Below are positions 1 through 9,025 of a stretch of 64,000 nucleotides of DNA, piece by piece; position 1 is the stretch's first letter; each line of letters starts with the position of its first letter. The stretch comes from Mediterranea massiliensis (GTDB lineage Bacteria; Bacteroidota; Bacteroidia; Bacteroidales; Bacteroidaceae). Location of the stretch: assembly GCA_015060685.1 (NCBI GenBank), contig SUXZ01000008.1, positions 48,864 to 112,863 of the forward strand, given 5' to 3'. The translations under genes and the position numbers were made by a program. The notes under the pieces are model-generated. The model searched no databases. It had not been told where the DNA came from and saw only the letters and a list, made by a program, of their open reading frames with translations.

Positions 1-862
1 TTTTTTCTATGAGTTTCAATACGAAGTCTTCGAGGTTGACGGATGAAATCTTATATCTGTACTCTTCTTTTAGCTCGTTTTTTAGTGAATTCACTTCATC
101 TCTTGTTGTGGGGTGCTCTTTAGGTGCCAATACAATGGAATATGCTTTTTTGTTTTGGTCAATTCCATAGGTCTCACTTAGTAGGAAGTTGCGATATATC
201 TGTGTAAGATTAACCTCTTTGTTTTCAATGCGTTCTTTAATTTCTGTACGGAATATGCCTAATGATGTAATTGTTCCTTTGCCTTTTCCTTTTCGGGATG
301 CTTCATTTGTTCCTAAGTTTTCGGAATATTTTGTTTCTATGGCAATGAAAGAGGGGATGCCGTCATAGTCTGTAAACTCAATGATTGCATCCATTGCCGT
401 GAGGTCATTTGTTAGCTCTTTAAAATTGTCAGGAATGAATTCCAAGTCTATCTTTGTAACCTTATTTATATTATAATCGGGCAATGCAGCTCTAAGGATG
501 TCTGTAGCTGAAGATTCATCCTCCTTTCGCATTTCTTCTAAAGGACAGAATAGATTGAAAGCCATCGGTTGGCTCGACAATAAATTGTTGAATAGTCGCT
601 CTTCGTTTATTGTTTCATAATGTTTACGATTATTCACCCTCTTTTTTGCATAATCAAAGATATAATCCTCAAGGAAATTTTTCCCCGTTTTATCTCCGTT
701 CATAATATAATTGCCGTAAAAATAGCGTTTAGAACCTCGTTGAATATATCCTTCATCTTCTCCAATTTCAACTCTATATATGGATTGGAGCAAGCGGCAT
801 TTGGCTACAAATTCGGAATCTCCTTTGTGTTGTTTTCCTATGTCCTGGTTGTTATAAATCAT
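1..862 (-). CDS. PGN_0703-like PD-(D/E)XK nuclease, 3' end beyond the window
   Basis: Reading the minus strand from an ATG at 862 gives an open frame of about 287 codons that runs off the left edge. It starts MIYNNQDIGKQHKG. An in-frame TAA at 872-874 makes this ATG the likely start. A core near residues 105-180 has AFNLFCPL, then DAIIEF, then FIAIETKYSE. This D...ExK arrangement is that of PD-(D/E)XK nucleases and matches my memory of the PGN_0703 putative restriction endonuclease family. A -7 element TACTTTTG lies on the minus strand at 892-899. The protein probably cuts DNA, but no methylase is visible in the window. Family placement is from motif recognition only, and the C-terminus cannot be judged. 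Confidence 0.72.
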   Translation of the reverse strand, partial: MIYNNQDIGKQHKGDSEFVAKCRLLQSIYRVEIGEDEGYIQRGSKRYFYGNYIMNGDKTGKNFLEDYIFDYAKKRVNNRKHYETINEERLFNNLLSSQPMAFNLFCPLEEMRKEDESSATDILRAALPDYNINKVTKIDLEFIPDNFKELTNDLTAMDAIIEFTDYDGIPSFIAIETKYSENLGTNEASRKGKGKGTITSLGIFRTEIKERIENKEVNLTQIYRNFLLSETYGIDQNKKAYSIVLAPKEHPTTRDEVNSLKNELKEEYRYKISSVNLEDFVLKLIEK

Positions 863-923
863 ACGTATGTTTTAAAGTGATAATTAGTTTACAAAAGTAG
901 ATATTATTTTTGAGAAAATGAAT

Positions 924-931
924 TATCTTTG
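924..931 (+). promoter_or_regulatory. -7 promoter element TATCTTTG
   Basis: A perfect match to the Bacteroidota -7 consensus TAnnTTTG, 29 bp before the ATG at 961. No convincing -33 TTTG was seen at the usual distance. It is back to back with the minus-strand element at 892-899 that would serve the nuclease gene. Confidence 0.6.
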
Positions 932-960
932 CATTAAACTAACTCCTAAAAGTATGTATT

Positions 961-1389
961 ATGAAAATTGATTACGACAAAGTGCCCCATCAGTATGCCC
1001 GTTGCTTCCAAGCGGATTGCCCGAAGGCGGCTACATGCTTGCGCCGTTTGGTGGCCGAGGCGATGCCCGCAAGCGAAGAGCGTTGCATGATTGTTTCTCC
1101 CAAGTATCTGGCTACGGTGAAGGGCGATTGCCCTTATTATCGCTCTTCCGAGATGATTCGTTATGCTAAAGGTTTTATTGGCATCATGAATCAACTTCCC
1201 CACAAAACACATAATTTGGCTATTACTTATTTGCAAGGAATGTTTAATGGCCGCAATTACTATCGTGTACGGAAAGGTGAACGATTGCTTTCGCCCGAAG
1301 AGCAAGAACGCGTATTGAATTTGTTGAATCGTATAGGTGCTCAAGGCCCGTTTGAATTCGATGCTTATATAGAGGATTACAACTGGTAA
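961..1389 (+). CDS. Small Cys-containing conserved protein (DUF6078-like)
   Basis: A 142-residue soluble protein without signal peptide or membrane segment. Its N-terminal third contains cysteines at short spacing (RCFQADCPKAATC, then ERC and GDCPYY), which could bind a metal. The rest is basic (RYAKGF, NYYRVRKGER). It resembles the Bacteroides family DUF6078, whose function I do not know. The start is supported by a -7 box 29 bp upstream. The neighbour on the right is convergent, and a phased repeat array lies between the two stops. Confidence 0.65.
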   Translation: MKIDYDKVPHQYARCFQADCPKAATCLRRLVAEAMPASEERCMIVSPKYLATVKGDCPYYRSSEMIRYAKGFIGIMNQLPHKTHNLAITYLQGMFNGRNYYRVRKGERLLSPEEQERVLNLLNRIGAQGPFEFDAYIEDYNW

Positions 1390-1413
1390 TCCCCGTCAGA
1401 AGTACTTCTCCAG

Positions 1414-1505
1414 TGCCAAGCCTTGCCAATATGTTGGCAGTCGAGTGCCAAGCCCTTGGCAGCGCACTGCCATAGTGATGGCAGTGGACTGCCACAACTA
1501 TGGCA
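1414..1505. repeat. 11-bp-phased alternating TGCCA/TGGCA array
   Basis: Eight pentamers start at 1424, 1435, 1446, 1457, 1468, 1479, 1490 and 1501, each exactly 11 bp after the last. They alternate TGCCA and TGGCA, so each pair is an inverted repeat with a 6-nt spacer (TGCCA-N6-TGGCA). The spacers themselves are not conserved. A ninth TGCCA sits at 1414. The array fills the gap between two convergent genes. It could fold as four small hairpins or present half-sites on one face of the helix. Function unknown. Confidence 0.85.
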
Positions 1506-1521
1506 AAATCCCTATTATTCG

Positions 1522-2574
1522 CTATTTATTTCCCTCCCACGAAATGAGCAGGCCGATGACTTCCGAGTAGTTCTTCTGTCCGCTACTAATCTTGTTACCT
1601 TTCAGGTAGAGATCGTACACCCAATCTTGCGCTTTGCCCATAAGCGGGCTATAAAGTTCGAGCCAATGGGCGCGGTTGCGTTGATATTGTTCGATTACTT
1701 CGGGGCGGATGGCGGATAGCAAAGCTTGATAATCGTCATCGCCAAGCATGCCTCGAGCGTTGGATAGCAAATGAGGAAGGATAGCAAGCCGTCCGCTGAA
1801 TCGTAGGGGTTGCCACTTGCTTCGGGTGCATACCTGATAGGCGTAGAAGTTGGCTTCGGCCTCGTTTGCAATGCCTTGTTGATGAGAAAGTTCGTGCGCA
1901 TAGGTGGCACCATATTGCGAAGCCGGCAAATCACCGTTCAGCGTAAACTCGCAGAAGAAGGGCATCATGCTGCCCGATACACCCACCTTAGAGGCCAAGG
2001 GCGTGTAGAGCATCGTCTTGACGCGCGGCCGTAGGTGGAATGGGGGATGGATGCCTTGTGTTGTCGCAATCTCTTGGTAGCCGGAAACTACCTCGTCGGC
2101 TATCAGCCATTTATCCTCTTCCGTTAAGCTATCTATCTCTATGAAGTCATTGTTCAGTTGGCCGATGAATCGCTCGGCAAATGCCTTGAACACCTCCTCG
2201 TCGAAGGCTTGCGGCGCGATGCCGGTGCGCTGATAGAAAGATGGTTGCGAGTAGTTCAGCCCCCACGCCAGGTAAAACCAAAGATATACCCACGCCAGGT
2301 ACTCGATGATAGAAAGCAAGGCACGCCCTTTGCCTTTCATCTTCGTGAAAATGATTTTTACCAACAAAAGCGTAAGGCCCACCACACTGACGATGACAAA
2401 CAAATCGCCTATGGAGAAGGGAAAAAGGTTGGAAAAACCAGATAGCAAACGGCCCGCGATAGGGTATATCCGGTAGGCATAGAAGGCACCCCACGAAGGG
2501 ATGGCTTGCGCCAACCATACCATCGCAAGCCCTATGAAAAGCAGAATATGACGTTTATTTAGCTGAATCTTCAT
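1522..2574 (-). CDS. DUF3810 membrane-associated metalloprotease-like protein
   Basis: A 350-residue protein with three hydrophobic segments in the first 110 residues (about 10-28, 52-75 and 88-105), followed by a large extracytoplasmic or cytoplasmic domain. The domain has an HExxH-like motif, YAHELSHQQG, near residue 228, with a downstream NEAEANFYAY that could supply a third zinc ligand, as in gluzincins. This matches the Bacteroidota family DUF3810. Peptidase activity is inferred from the motif; no substrate is known. A minus-strand -7 box TAATTTTG lies at 2620-2627. The gene is divergent from the next operon. Confidence 0.85.
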   Translation of the reverse strand: MKIQLNKRHILLFIGLAMVWLAQAIPSWGAFYAYRIYPIAGRLLSGFSNLFPFSIGDLFVIVSVVGLTLLLVKIIFTKMKGKGRALLSIIEYLAWVYLWFYLAWGLNYSQPSFYQRTGIAPQAFDEEVFKAFAERFIGQLNNDFIEIDSLTEEDKWLIADEVVSGYQEIATTQGIHPPFHLRPRVKTMLYTPLASKVGVSGSMMPFFCEFTLNGDLPASQYGATYAHELSHQQGIANEAEANFYAYQVCTRSKWQPLRFSGRLAILPHLLSNARGMLGDDDYQALLSAIRPEVIEQYQRNRAHWLELYSPLMGKAQDWVYDLYLKGNKISSGQKNYSEVIGLLISWEGNK

Positions 2575-2625
2575 GAAAAACTTTCTGTTTATGCCATATG
2601 AAACATAGTTTTATTGCGACAAAAT

Positions 2626-2660
2626 TATGCAATTCCATTTAAAATCACTAATTTTGCGGC
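2626..2660 (+). promoter_or_regulatory. 35-bp promoter segment, copy 1 (identical to 8951-8985)
   Basis: This stretch contains the -7 box TAATTTTG at 2649-2656 and would drive the operon that starts at 2680. The same 35 bp occur again at 8951-8985 before valS without a mismatch. The left end overlaps the minus-strand -7 box of the DUF3810 gene. Confidence 0.75.
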
Positions 2661-2679
2661 ATTAAGCATTAAATAGAAC

Positions 2680-3372
2680 ATGAAACACACATTTCTTTAT
2701 CTTGTCATTGTTTTGTTCAGTTTTTCTGTACCTTGCAAGGCTCAACAAGCATTTGAAGAGTTTCGTGCCGATGCTGGAGATTATAGCATCATCTACTCAG
2801 GAAAGGTAGCCAACACATATAGCAAACATAAATATGCCAATACACCTTATTGGGAAACCGAAGAATACCGCATAGGAACTTTGTCGTTCGAAGGACGTAT
2901 TTACAACGATGTACTTTTGCGCTATGATGCCTTTCGAAAAGATTTAAACATCGTTCCACCCCATAACAAAATAAGCGTAGCGGTCGATTCGCGTAAAGTG
3001 GATTATTTCATCCTGAACGAAGTGCGTTTTGTTCCTGACGACAAGGAGGGATATATATTGGTGCTACACGATAGCCCGTTTCTGAAGTTGACCTTGCAAT
3101 TGAAATGTAACATAGGCCCATACGATGTAAAAGACTATGTTAGTTTCCTAACATTCAAAACCCAAGAACAATATTCACTGACCATAGATGGCATATCATA
3201 CGACGTAAAAAATCGAAAATCTTTCGTTAAGCATTTTCCTGCTTACAAAAAGCAACTGAAAAAGTATGCAGAGGAAAACCGTCTAAACTTCTCCAAAAAT
3301 AGAAGAGAATCACTTACCGCATTGGCCCGTTATGCCGAAACATTGATTAAAGCCAATCACCATGAAAAGTAA
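2680..3372 (+). CDS. Secreted protein of unknown function, first gene of the TonB/DUF4249 operon
   Basis: A 230-residue protein with a signal peptide (MKHTFLYLVIVLFSFSVPCKAQ, cleavage after about residue 21). The mature part is rich in aromatic and charged residues with no motif I recognise. It ends in a basic helix-like segment (KHFPAYKKQLKKYAEENRLN). The stop overlaps the start of the TonB-dependent receptor gene by 11 bp, so the two are probably translationally coupled. A periplasmic or surface role alongside the receptor is inferred from context only. Confidence 0.7.
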   Translation: MKHTFLYLVIVLFSFSVPCKAQQAFEEFRADAGDYSIIYSGKVANTYSKHKYANTPYWETEEYRIGTLSFEGRIYNDVLLRYDAFRKDLNIVPPHNKISVAVDSRKVDYFILNEVRFVPDDKEGYILVLHDSPFLKLTLQLKCNIGPYDVKDYVSFLTFKTQEQYSLTIDGISYDVKNRKSFVKHFPAYKKQLKKYAEENRLNFSKNRRESLTALARYAETLIKANHHEK

Positions 3373-6091
3373 CCGACTCATCACATTTCTACTTCTTATA
3401 GGTTGCTTGACACTTTGTCACCAAGCAATTGCACAAACCGCTTCCGACAGCATTTCCATCTTTTCGTTGATAGAAGCGGTGGAGGCTAACACCTCATATC
3501 GCATCTACACCACTATCGACAAACCATTCTTAGTGAAGAAAGCCGAAACACAGAAACCGGAAGTAGAACACTTACAGAAAGCATTGACTGGTACGAACTA
3601 TCAGATAACAATATACCAAGACTACATCTTTGTATTGCCGACAGCACCTTTGGAAACCTCCTTGCCCATGTCTTGGCATAAGGATGGAGAGGCGGATAAG
3701 GCAAGTAGTCGGGCTGTAATAACCCCTGTGCGTGCCACTTCCGAAAATATGGTGTACGACATAGGCGATAAGTACAAACCAACGGATAAAAAGCAGATTA
3801 CACTAACGGGCGAAATCATCGACTTCAAAAGCGGACAACCCATGGTAGGGATAAACGTGATTCATCGCGCACCATGGGCAGCAACCATTACCGATATGCA
3901 GGGACGCTTCACGCTTCTCCTACAACAAGGACACAATGTGTTGGAAATAAGCGGTGTCAACATCAAGGATACCCAACGACAATACATGTTGTATGCCGAC
4001 GGAACCACCCATATCGTTTTGGAAGAGGAAGACCATCTGTTGGATGAAGTGGTGATAACCTCGGGAAAAGTGGAAAACGTAAAAGGATTGCAGCTGGGCA
4101 TGGAAAAGTTTCAGCCCCAGCTATTGAAAAACATCCCTACTGCTATGGGCGAGGTAGATGTATTGAAAATGATACAAACTTTGCCGGGTGTAAAAACAGT
4201 AGGCGAAGCCTCGAATGGATACAACGTGCGTGGAGGCGCTACCGACCAAAACCTATTGCTGCTGAACAACGGAACCATCTATAATCCAAACCATTTGTTC
4301 GGTTTCTTCTCTGCCTTCAACTCGGATATGGTACAAGATGTAGAACTCTATAAGAGTAGCATCCCTGCTCAATATGGCGGACGCATTTCTTCGGTACTGA
4401 ACATTACCGGAAAAGAAGCAAGTAAGGAAAAGTTTACGGGAGCAGCCAATATAGGGCTGGTAACTAGCAAACTAAACTTGGAAATTCCGTTGGTGAAAGA
4501 AAAGATGTCGCTCCTCTTGAGTGGACGTACCACCTATTCGGACTGGATTATGAAAAAACTACCCGAGAAGAGCGGATACAAAAACGGGAATGCCGGATTT
4601 TATGATTTAGGGGCCACTTGGTCGTATACCATCGACCATTTAAATAAAGTAAACGTGTATGGCTACTATAGCCACGACCGATTTGAGTTTAATGAAAACG
4701 AAAAGTATGCCTATAGTAACCTGAATGCATCGGTGAATTGGCGTACCATTCTCAACGAGAAGGTTACGGCCAACCTTGCTGCCGGCTACGATCACTATGA
4801 CTACATGAATGATGAAAGCACCGATGCCGTTGCCGCAGCCCGATTGAAGTTTGCTATCAACCAAGTGTATGCTAAAGTAGGCTTTAACCACGATTTAGGT
4901 AATGGTCATAAACTGAATTACGGACTCTCAACCATGCTTTACGACTTGCAACCGGGTATTTACGAACCATTGAATGATTCATCGACCGTTGCACGAAAGG
5001 AATTGCAAACAGAAAAAGCTTTGGAAAGTGCCCTCTACATTGGCGACCAATGGGAAATTAATTCTAAGTTGTCGATAGATGCCGGTATCCGTTTGTCTAT
5101 GTTTAATGCATTGGGAAAACGCACCTATTATGATTATGCTACAGGCGAACTCCCATCGCTCAATGCCATAACCGATACCATCACAACAGGAGGAGGTGCA
5201 TTCAAAACATACTTTGCACCGGAATTCCGTTTGTCGGCACGCTATGCCTTCTCGGACGATTTGTCGGTAAAAGCAGGCTTCAACACCATGCAGCAGTATA
5301 TACATAAGCTATCGAATACCGTCATCATGTCGCCTACCGACACATGGAAGTTGAGCGACAAGCATATTAAACCTCAACGAGGATGGCAACTTGCCGGTGG
5401 CGTGTATTACAATACTCCCGACAAGATGTTGGAGTTGTCGTTAGAGGGATACTATAAGAAATTGATTGATTATTTAGACTACCGCAGTGGGGCGCAACTC
5501 ATTATGAACGAGCATATAGAAACGGATGTAATCAATACAGAAGGCTATGCTTATGGTGTGGAATTTCAAGTTAAGAAGCCAGAAGGCAAACTGAATGGTT
5601 GGCTAAGTTATACCTACTCGCGTACCTTTCTTCGTCAGAACGACCCTCGAATCGCTAATCCGGCCAACCGTGGTGAATGGTATCCTACACAATATGACAA
5701 ACCGCACGATTTTAAACTTATCGCCAACTACAAGTTTACCCGTCGATACAGCATGTCGCTCAACTTAGACTATAGCACCGGTCGTCCGACTACTGTGCCT
5801 GCCGGAAAATATTGGGACAAGACTCTTAATCGAATGCTAGTGTATTATACCGACCGAAATAGCTATCGGGTACCCGACTATTTCCGTGTCGATTGGTCGT
5901 TCAATATTGAGCCAAGCCATCATTTGACACTGCTCACCCATAGCTCTATCTCCATCGGTGTGTATAATGTGACCGGACGTAAAAACGTATATTCCATTTA
6001 TTACGTACCTATGAATAATAAAATTCAGGGATACAAAATGTCTATCTTTGGAACACCGATACCTTTCGTTACATATAACATCAAATTCTGA
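3362..6091 (+). CDS. TonB-dependent outer-membrane receptor with carboxypeptidase-regulatory-like domain
   Basis: A 909-residue receptor. In order it has a signal peptide (to about residue 25), a secretin/STN-like N-terminal domain (about 30-95), a CarboxypepD_reg-like beta-sandwich (about 145-225, starting TLTGEIIDFKSG), a plug domain (about 250-350, with GYNVRGGATDQN) and a beta-barrel to the C-terminal phenylalanine (YNIKF). These are the hallmarks of Bacteroidota TonB-dependent transporters. An STN-like domain often goes with anti-sigma signalling, but no sigma/anti-sigma pair is adjacent. The next gene encodes a DUF4249 lipoprotein, the usual partner of this subfamily. The substrate is unknown; this is not a SusC/SusD pair. 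Confidence 0.92.
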   Translation: MKSNRLITFLLLIGCLTLCHQAIAQTASDSISIFSLIEAVEANTSYRIYTTIDKPFLVKKAETQKPEVEHLQKALTGTNYQITIYQDYIFVLPTAPLETSLPMSWHKDGEADKASSRAVITPVRATSENMVYDIGDKYKPTDKKQITLTGEIIDFKSGQPMVGINVIHRAPWAATITDMQGRFTLLLQQGHNVLEISGVNIKDTQRQYMLYADGTTHIVLEEEDHLLDEVVITSGKVENVKGLQLGMEKFQPQLLKNIPTAMGEVDVLKMIQTLPGVKTVGEASNGYNVRGGATDQNLLLLNNGTIYNPNHLFGFFSAFNSDMVQDVELYKSSIPAQYGGRISSVLNITGKEASKEKFTGAANIGLVTSKLNLEIPLVKEKMSLLLSGRTTYSDWIMKKLPEKSGYKNGNAGFYDLGATWSYTIDHLNKVNVYGYYSHDRFEFNENEKYAYSNLNASVNWRTILNEKVTANLAAGYDHYDYMNDESTDAVAAARLKFAINQVYAKVGFNHDLGNGHKLNYGLSTMLYDLQPGIYEPLNDSSTVARKELQTEKALESALYIGDQWEINSKLSIDAGIRLSMFNALGKRTYYDYATGELPSLNAITDTITTGGGAFKTYFAPEFRLSARYAFSDDLSVKAGFNTMQQYIHKLSNTVIMSPTDTWKLSDKHIKPQRGWQLAGGVYYNTPDKMLELSLEGYYKKLIDYLDYRSGAQLIMNEHIETDVINTEGYAYGVEFQVKKPEGKLNGWLSYTYSRTFLRQNDPRIANPANRGEWYPTQYDKPHDFKLIANYKFTRRYSMSLNLDYSTGRPTTVPAGKYWDKTLNRMLVYYTDRNSYRVPDYFRVDWSFNIEPSHHLTLLTHSSISIGVYNVTGRKNVYSIYYVPMNNKIQGYKMSIFGTPIPFVTYNIKF

Positions 6092-6097
6092 CGACAC

Positions 6098-7273
6098 ATG
6101 AAACAACTGAAATATAACTTAGCATTACTTTGCTGCCTATCACTCTTGATGTATGGTTGTGTAGAGGAGTTCAATGCCCAACTACCCGATGGCGATACCG
6201 ACTTGTTGGTAGTGGATGGGAACATTATCTCCGATTCTACCGTAATCTTTTCCTTGAGTCGTAGCGTATCCCTCGATGACGTGTTGGCTACCGATGTCTA
6301 TGATCATATAGATGCAGAAGTGAACGTTGTGGGTAGTGACGGAAGCATCTATAAGGGGGAAAATCTGGGACTTGGAAGGGCAGATGACTATCGTGTAACG
6401 ATAGGTAAACTAAACCCACAAGTCTTATACCATTTGGAGATAAAGTGGAATGGCGATACCTATACTTCCACACCGCAACAACCCTTGGAAACGGAAGAGT
6501 TTGCCTTGAATTTTAAACAAATAGACGAAACTAGCCCCGTACAAGTACAGGCAACCACTAATCCTGCAACTGATGGAAAGACGTCGTATTATATATGGGA
6601 TTATGAGGAAGATTGGGAAATTCGGACTACATATCGAAGCAGATTTGTATTTGATCCAGATGAGGGTAAAAATGGAGCTATTATAGAATATAGTGAAGCT
6701 CCTTACGATCAAGGATGGATACACAAAACATCAAATTCTATATTAATAAGTTCTACAGACAATTTTCAGGACAACCGTCTGAAAAACAAAACAATCTACC
6801 ATATCGATTATACCGATAATCGCATTTCCCATTTGTATAGTACCCTTGTAACCCAGCGAAAAATAACTAAAGGAGAATACGAATATTATCAGTGTGAAGA
6901 AAGATATACCAACAATATGAGTGGGCTTTTCACTCCTCAACCATCTGAATTACCTACCAATATTACATGTGACAACAAGAATAAGCGGGTAATTGGTTAT
7001 GTAGGTGTCAATATGAATGTGGTCAAACAACGCCTATTTATTCCTACCACAGAGGTATATTACGAACAAGATTACAAGTGTGTACCACGTAAGCTTGAAT
7101 CTTTTGAAGGTGCCGACTATAAAGAAATCTACGATCAAGATTATCAGATTTCATATTATTCGGCTCTTCCAGGAGCACCCATCATTATCCTATGGGTAAA
7201 TACAAGATGTGTGGATTGCCGTGCATTTGATGCCAATCCAGATGCAAAACCGGACTTCTGGCCAAATAATTAA
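6098..7273 (+). CDS. DUF4249 lipoprotein partner of the TonB receptor
   Basis: A 391-residue lipoprotein. The signal ends in a lipobox-like LMYGC near residue 21, so the mature protein would be lipid-anchored. The N-terminal half (LVVDGNIISDS, then a beta-rich SLSRSV region) and the YHLEIKWNGDTYTS segment fit DUF4249. The family regularly sits just after a TonB-dependent receptor, as here with a 6-bp gap, and is thought to assist it at the outer membrane. The C-terminus has a CVDCRAF cysteine pair. No substrate can be inferred. Confidence 0.85.
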   Translation: MKQLKYNLALLCCLSLLMYGCVEEFNAQLPDGDTDLLVVDGNIISDSTVIFSLSRSVSLDDVLATDVYDHIDAEVNVVGSDGSIYKGENLGLGRADDYRVTIGKLNPQVLYHLEIKWNGDTYTSTPQQPLETEEFALNFKQIDETSPVQVQATTNPATDGKTSYYIWDYEEDWEIRTTYRSRFVFDPDEGKNGAIIEYSEAPYDQGWIHKTSNSILISSTDNFQDNRLKNKTIYHIDYTDNRISHLYSTLVTQRKITKGEYEYYQCEERYTNNMSGLFTPQPSELPTNITCDNKNKRVIGYVGVNMNVVKQRLFIPTTEVYYEQDYKCVPRKLESFEGADYKEIYDQDYQISYYSALPGAPIIILWVNTRCVDCRAFDANPDAKPDFWPNN

Positions 7274-7289
7274 TCTTTAAAATGGGAAT

Positions 7290-8903
7290 ATGAAAAAAAC
7301 AATTGCCTTTATAATATATCTTCTTGCTTCTATGAGCATGGTTGCACAACAGCAAGAATATATCCGACTGATTACTGACAAAGAGTGTTACTTGGCCGGA
7401 GAAGATTTGTGGATGAAAGTTTGTGTGAGCGATGCTAACAATCAACCGATGAAAATCAGTAAGGTGGCCTACATTGAAGTGAGTGACGAAAAACAAGTAT
7501 ATGCCCAAGCCAAAATAGATTTAACGGATGGATGGGGAAGTGGACGCATTCGATTGCCGAGAACCATGCATTCGGGGACATTCCTAATTACTGCCTATAC
7601 TCGTTATCTGCGCAACTGGGGAGAAGATGCATTCTGTCATCAACTGATAGCTGTAGTAAACACTTTGCAAGCATCAGATGAGGATTGTATTGCATGGATA
7701 GACTCACTTCCCTCATTACCAACTTCAATTTCCAATAAACTGAGTAGCGATAAGCAAATGTATGGTAAACGGAGCAAGGTCGTCCTTTCGTGGGAAGAGG
7801 TTCCTACAGATGTCTTCGGACTTACTTTGTCGGTTGTCAGAAAGGACTTTGCCTTGGGAGGAATTCTACAATCAACTTCATACGTTCCAATCAACCATCC
7901 TCAAACATTTCCATGGATTGCCGAAATCGAGGGACATATTGTTCATGCTGCTTTGACCGACTCAACAATTCAAACACAAACCAGTCGATTGGCCTGTGTT
8001 GGAAAGGAGATTCGCATGTTTGAGGGAAAACCTGTTGAAGACGGAAGTGAGTATTATTTCTATACACACGGAGTCAACAATATGCAGGACATCGTACTTG
8101 ATGTCGTGCTTAAAAACGAAACAGACAAAGCACGCTTAAATATTGTCACTCCCTTTGCGGAAAGTAAAGCCAAACAATTGCCATCTATTCCTCTATATAG
8201 TTCGGAACAGAATTTGTTGGAACGCAGTGTGATGATGCAAGTATATACGTTGGTGCCCGATACAACCAACTCTCTTTCTGTTGCTAGTTCGTTATATAAC
8301 TTTACTCCTTCGAATTCTTACAAGTTGGACGAATGGACGCGCTTTAATAGTGTGCGAGAAACCTTTATTGAATTTATACCCGATATTCGAAGCACCAAAC
8401 AAGGAAACGAAAATGTTATTCAAACTTTTTCGAGAGAAATTGGCAATTTCGGCAAATTCAAATCATTGGTACTGATAGATGGCGTTCCCATTGAAAACCA
8501 TCAGCAAGCCTTGGACTTCGATGCTCGTTTGTTGGAGTACATCCATCAATACCAAGGCAGTTATATATTCGGTGGGCAAGTTTACGATGGTATTGTATCC
8601 ATGGTTACCTACAAAGGTAATTTGAATGGCCTTCGATTGGAAGAAAATGCTTCGCTTTTTGCTTATGAATTCCCACAAAAAGGTATCTGCTTTCCTATGA
8701 AAGATTATAGCGATGAAGCAAAAATAACATCGCGCATTCCCGATTTTCGACATACTTTATATTGGAATCCTTCTATAGGAAGTAACTCGCGCACTATAGA
8801 GTTTTATACTTCAGATTTGACAGGGACCTATCAAGCTATTCTACGTGGATTCACTGAAAAGGGGGCAATTTGGGAAGAGAAGATTGATTTTGTTGTAGAA
8901 TAG
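7290..8903 (+). CDS. Secreted MG2/macroglobulin-like protein, last gene of the operon
   Basis: A 537-residue protein with a signal peptide (ending MSMVAQ). Residues about 24-115 (IRLITDKECYLAGEDLW, then YIEVSDEKQ and the GTFLITAYTRYLRNWGE segment) resemble the MG2 beta-sandwich of alpha-2-macroglobulin-like proteins. The later part contains LVLIDGVP and GSYIFGGQVYDGIVS, which recall the plug-like ending of Bacteroidota MG2 proteins that work with TonB receptors. It has no thioester motif and is much shorter than true macroglobulins. It lies 16 bp after the DUF4249 gene and probably acts with it at the envelope. Confidence 0.68.
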   Translation: MKKTIAFIIYLLASMSMVAQQQEYIRLITDKECYLAGEDLWMKVCVSDANNQPMKISKVAYIEVSDEKQVYAQAKIDLTDGWGSGRIRLPRTMHSGTFLITAYTRYLRNWGEDAFCHQLIAVVNTLQASDEDCIAWIDSLPSLPTSISNKLSSDKQMYGKRSKVVLSWEEVPTDVFGLTLSVVRKDFALGGILQSTSYVPINHPQTFPWIAEIEGHIVHAALTDSTIQTQTSRLACVGKEIRMFEGKPVEDGSEYYFYTHGVNNMQDIVLDVVLKNETDKARLNIVTPFAESKAKQLPSIPLYSSEQNLLERSVMMQVYTLVPDTTNSLSVASSLYNFTPSNSYKLDEWTRFNSVRETFIEFIPDIRSTKQGNENVIQTFSREIGNFGKFKSLVLIDGVPIENHQQALDFDARLLEYIHQYQGSYIFGGQVYDGIVSMVTYKGNLNGLRLEENASLFAYEFPQKGICFPMKDYSDEAKITSRIPDFRHTLYWNPSIGSNSRTIEFYTSDLTGTYQAILRGFTEKGAIWEEKIDFVVE

Positions 8904-8950
8904 CTCTACAAAAATCTTATTCTTTAAAGTGTTGTTTTATCTCTGTAAAG

Positions 8951-8985
8951 TATGCAATTCCATTTAAAATCACTAATTTTGCGGC
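8951..8985 (+). promoter_or_regulatory. 35-bp promoter segment, copy 2, before valS
   Basis: An exact duplicate of 2626-2660 with -7 box TAATTTTG at 8974-8981, about 45 bp before the valS start codon. The two copies bracket the whole secreted-protein/TonB/DUF4249/MG2 operon. Confidence 0.75.
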
Positions 8986-9025
8986 CATTATTCGGAAAGT
9001 ATAACCATAAGATAGAATTTTAAAC

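Noticed and set aside
946..1344. Minus-strand open frame opposite the small Cys protein
   Set aside because: A shadow of the plus-strand gene with no promoter or recognisable protein character.
3362..7273. SusC/SusD polysaccharide utilisation locus
   Set aside because: The lipoprotein is DUF4249-like, not SusD, and no glycoside hydrolase is present.
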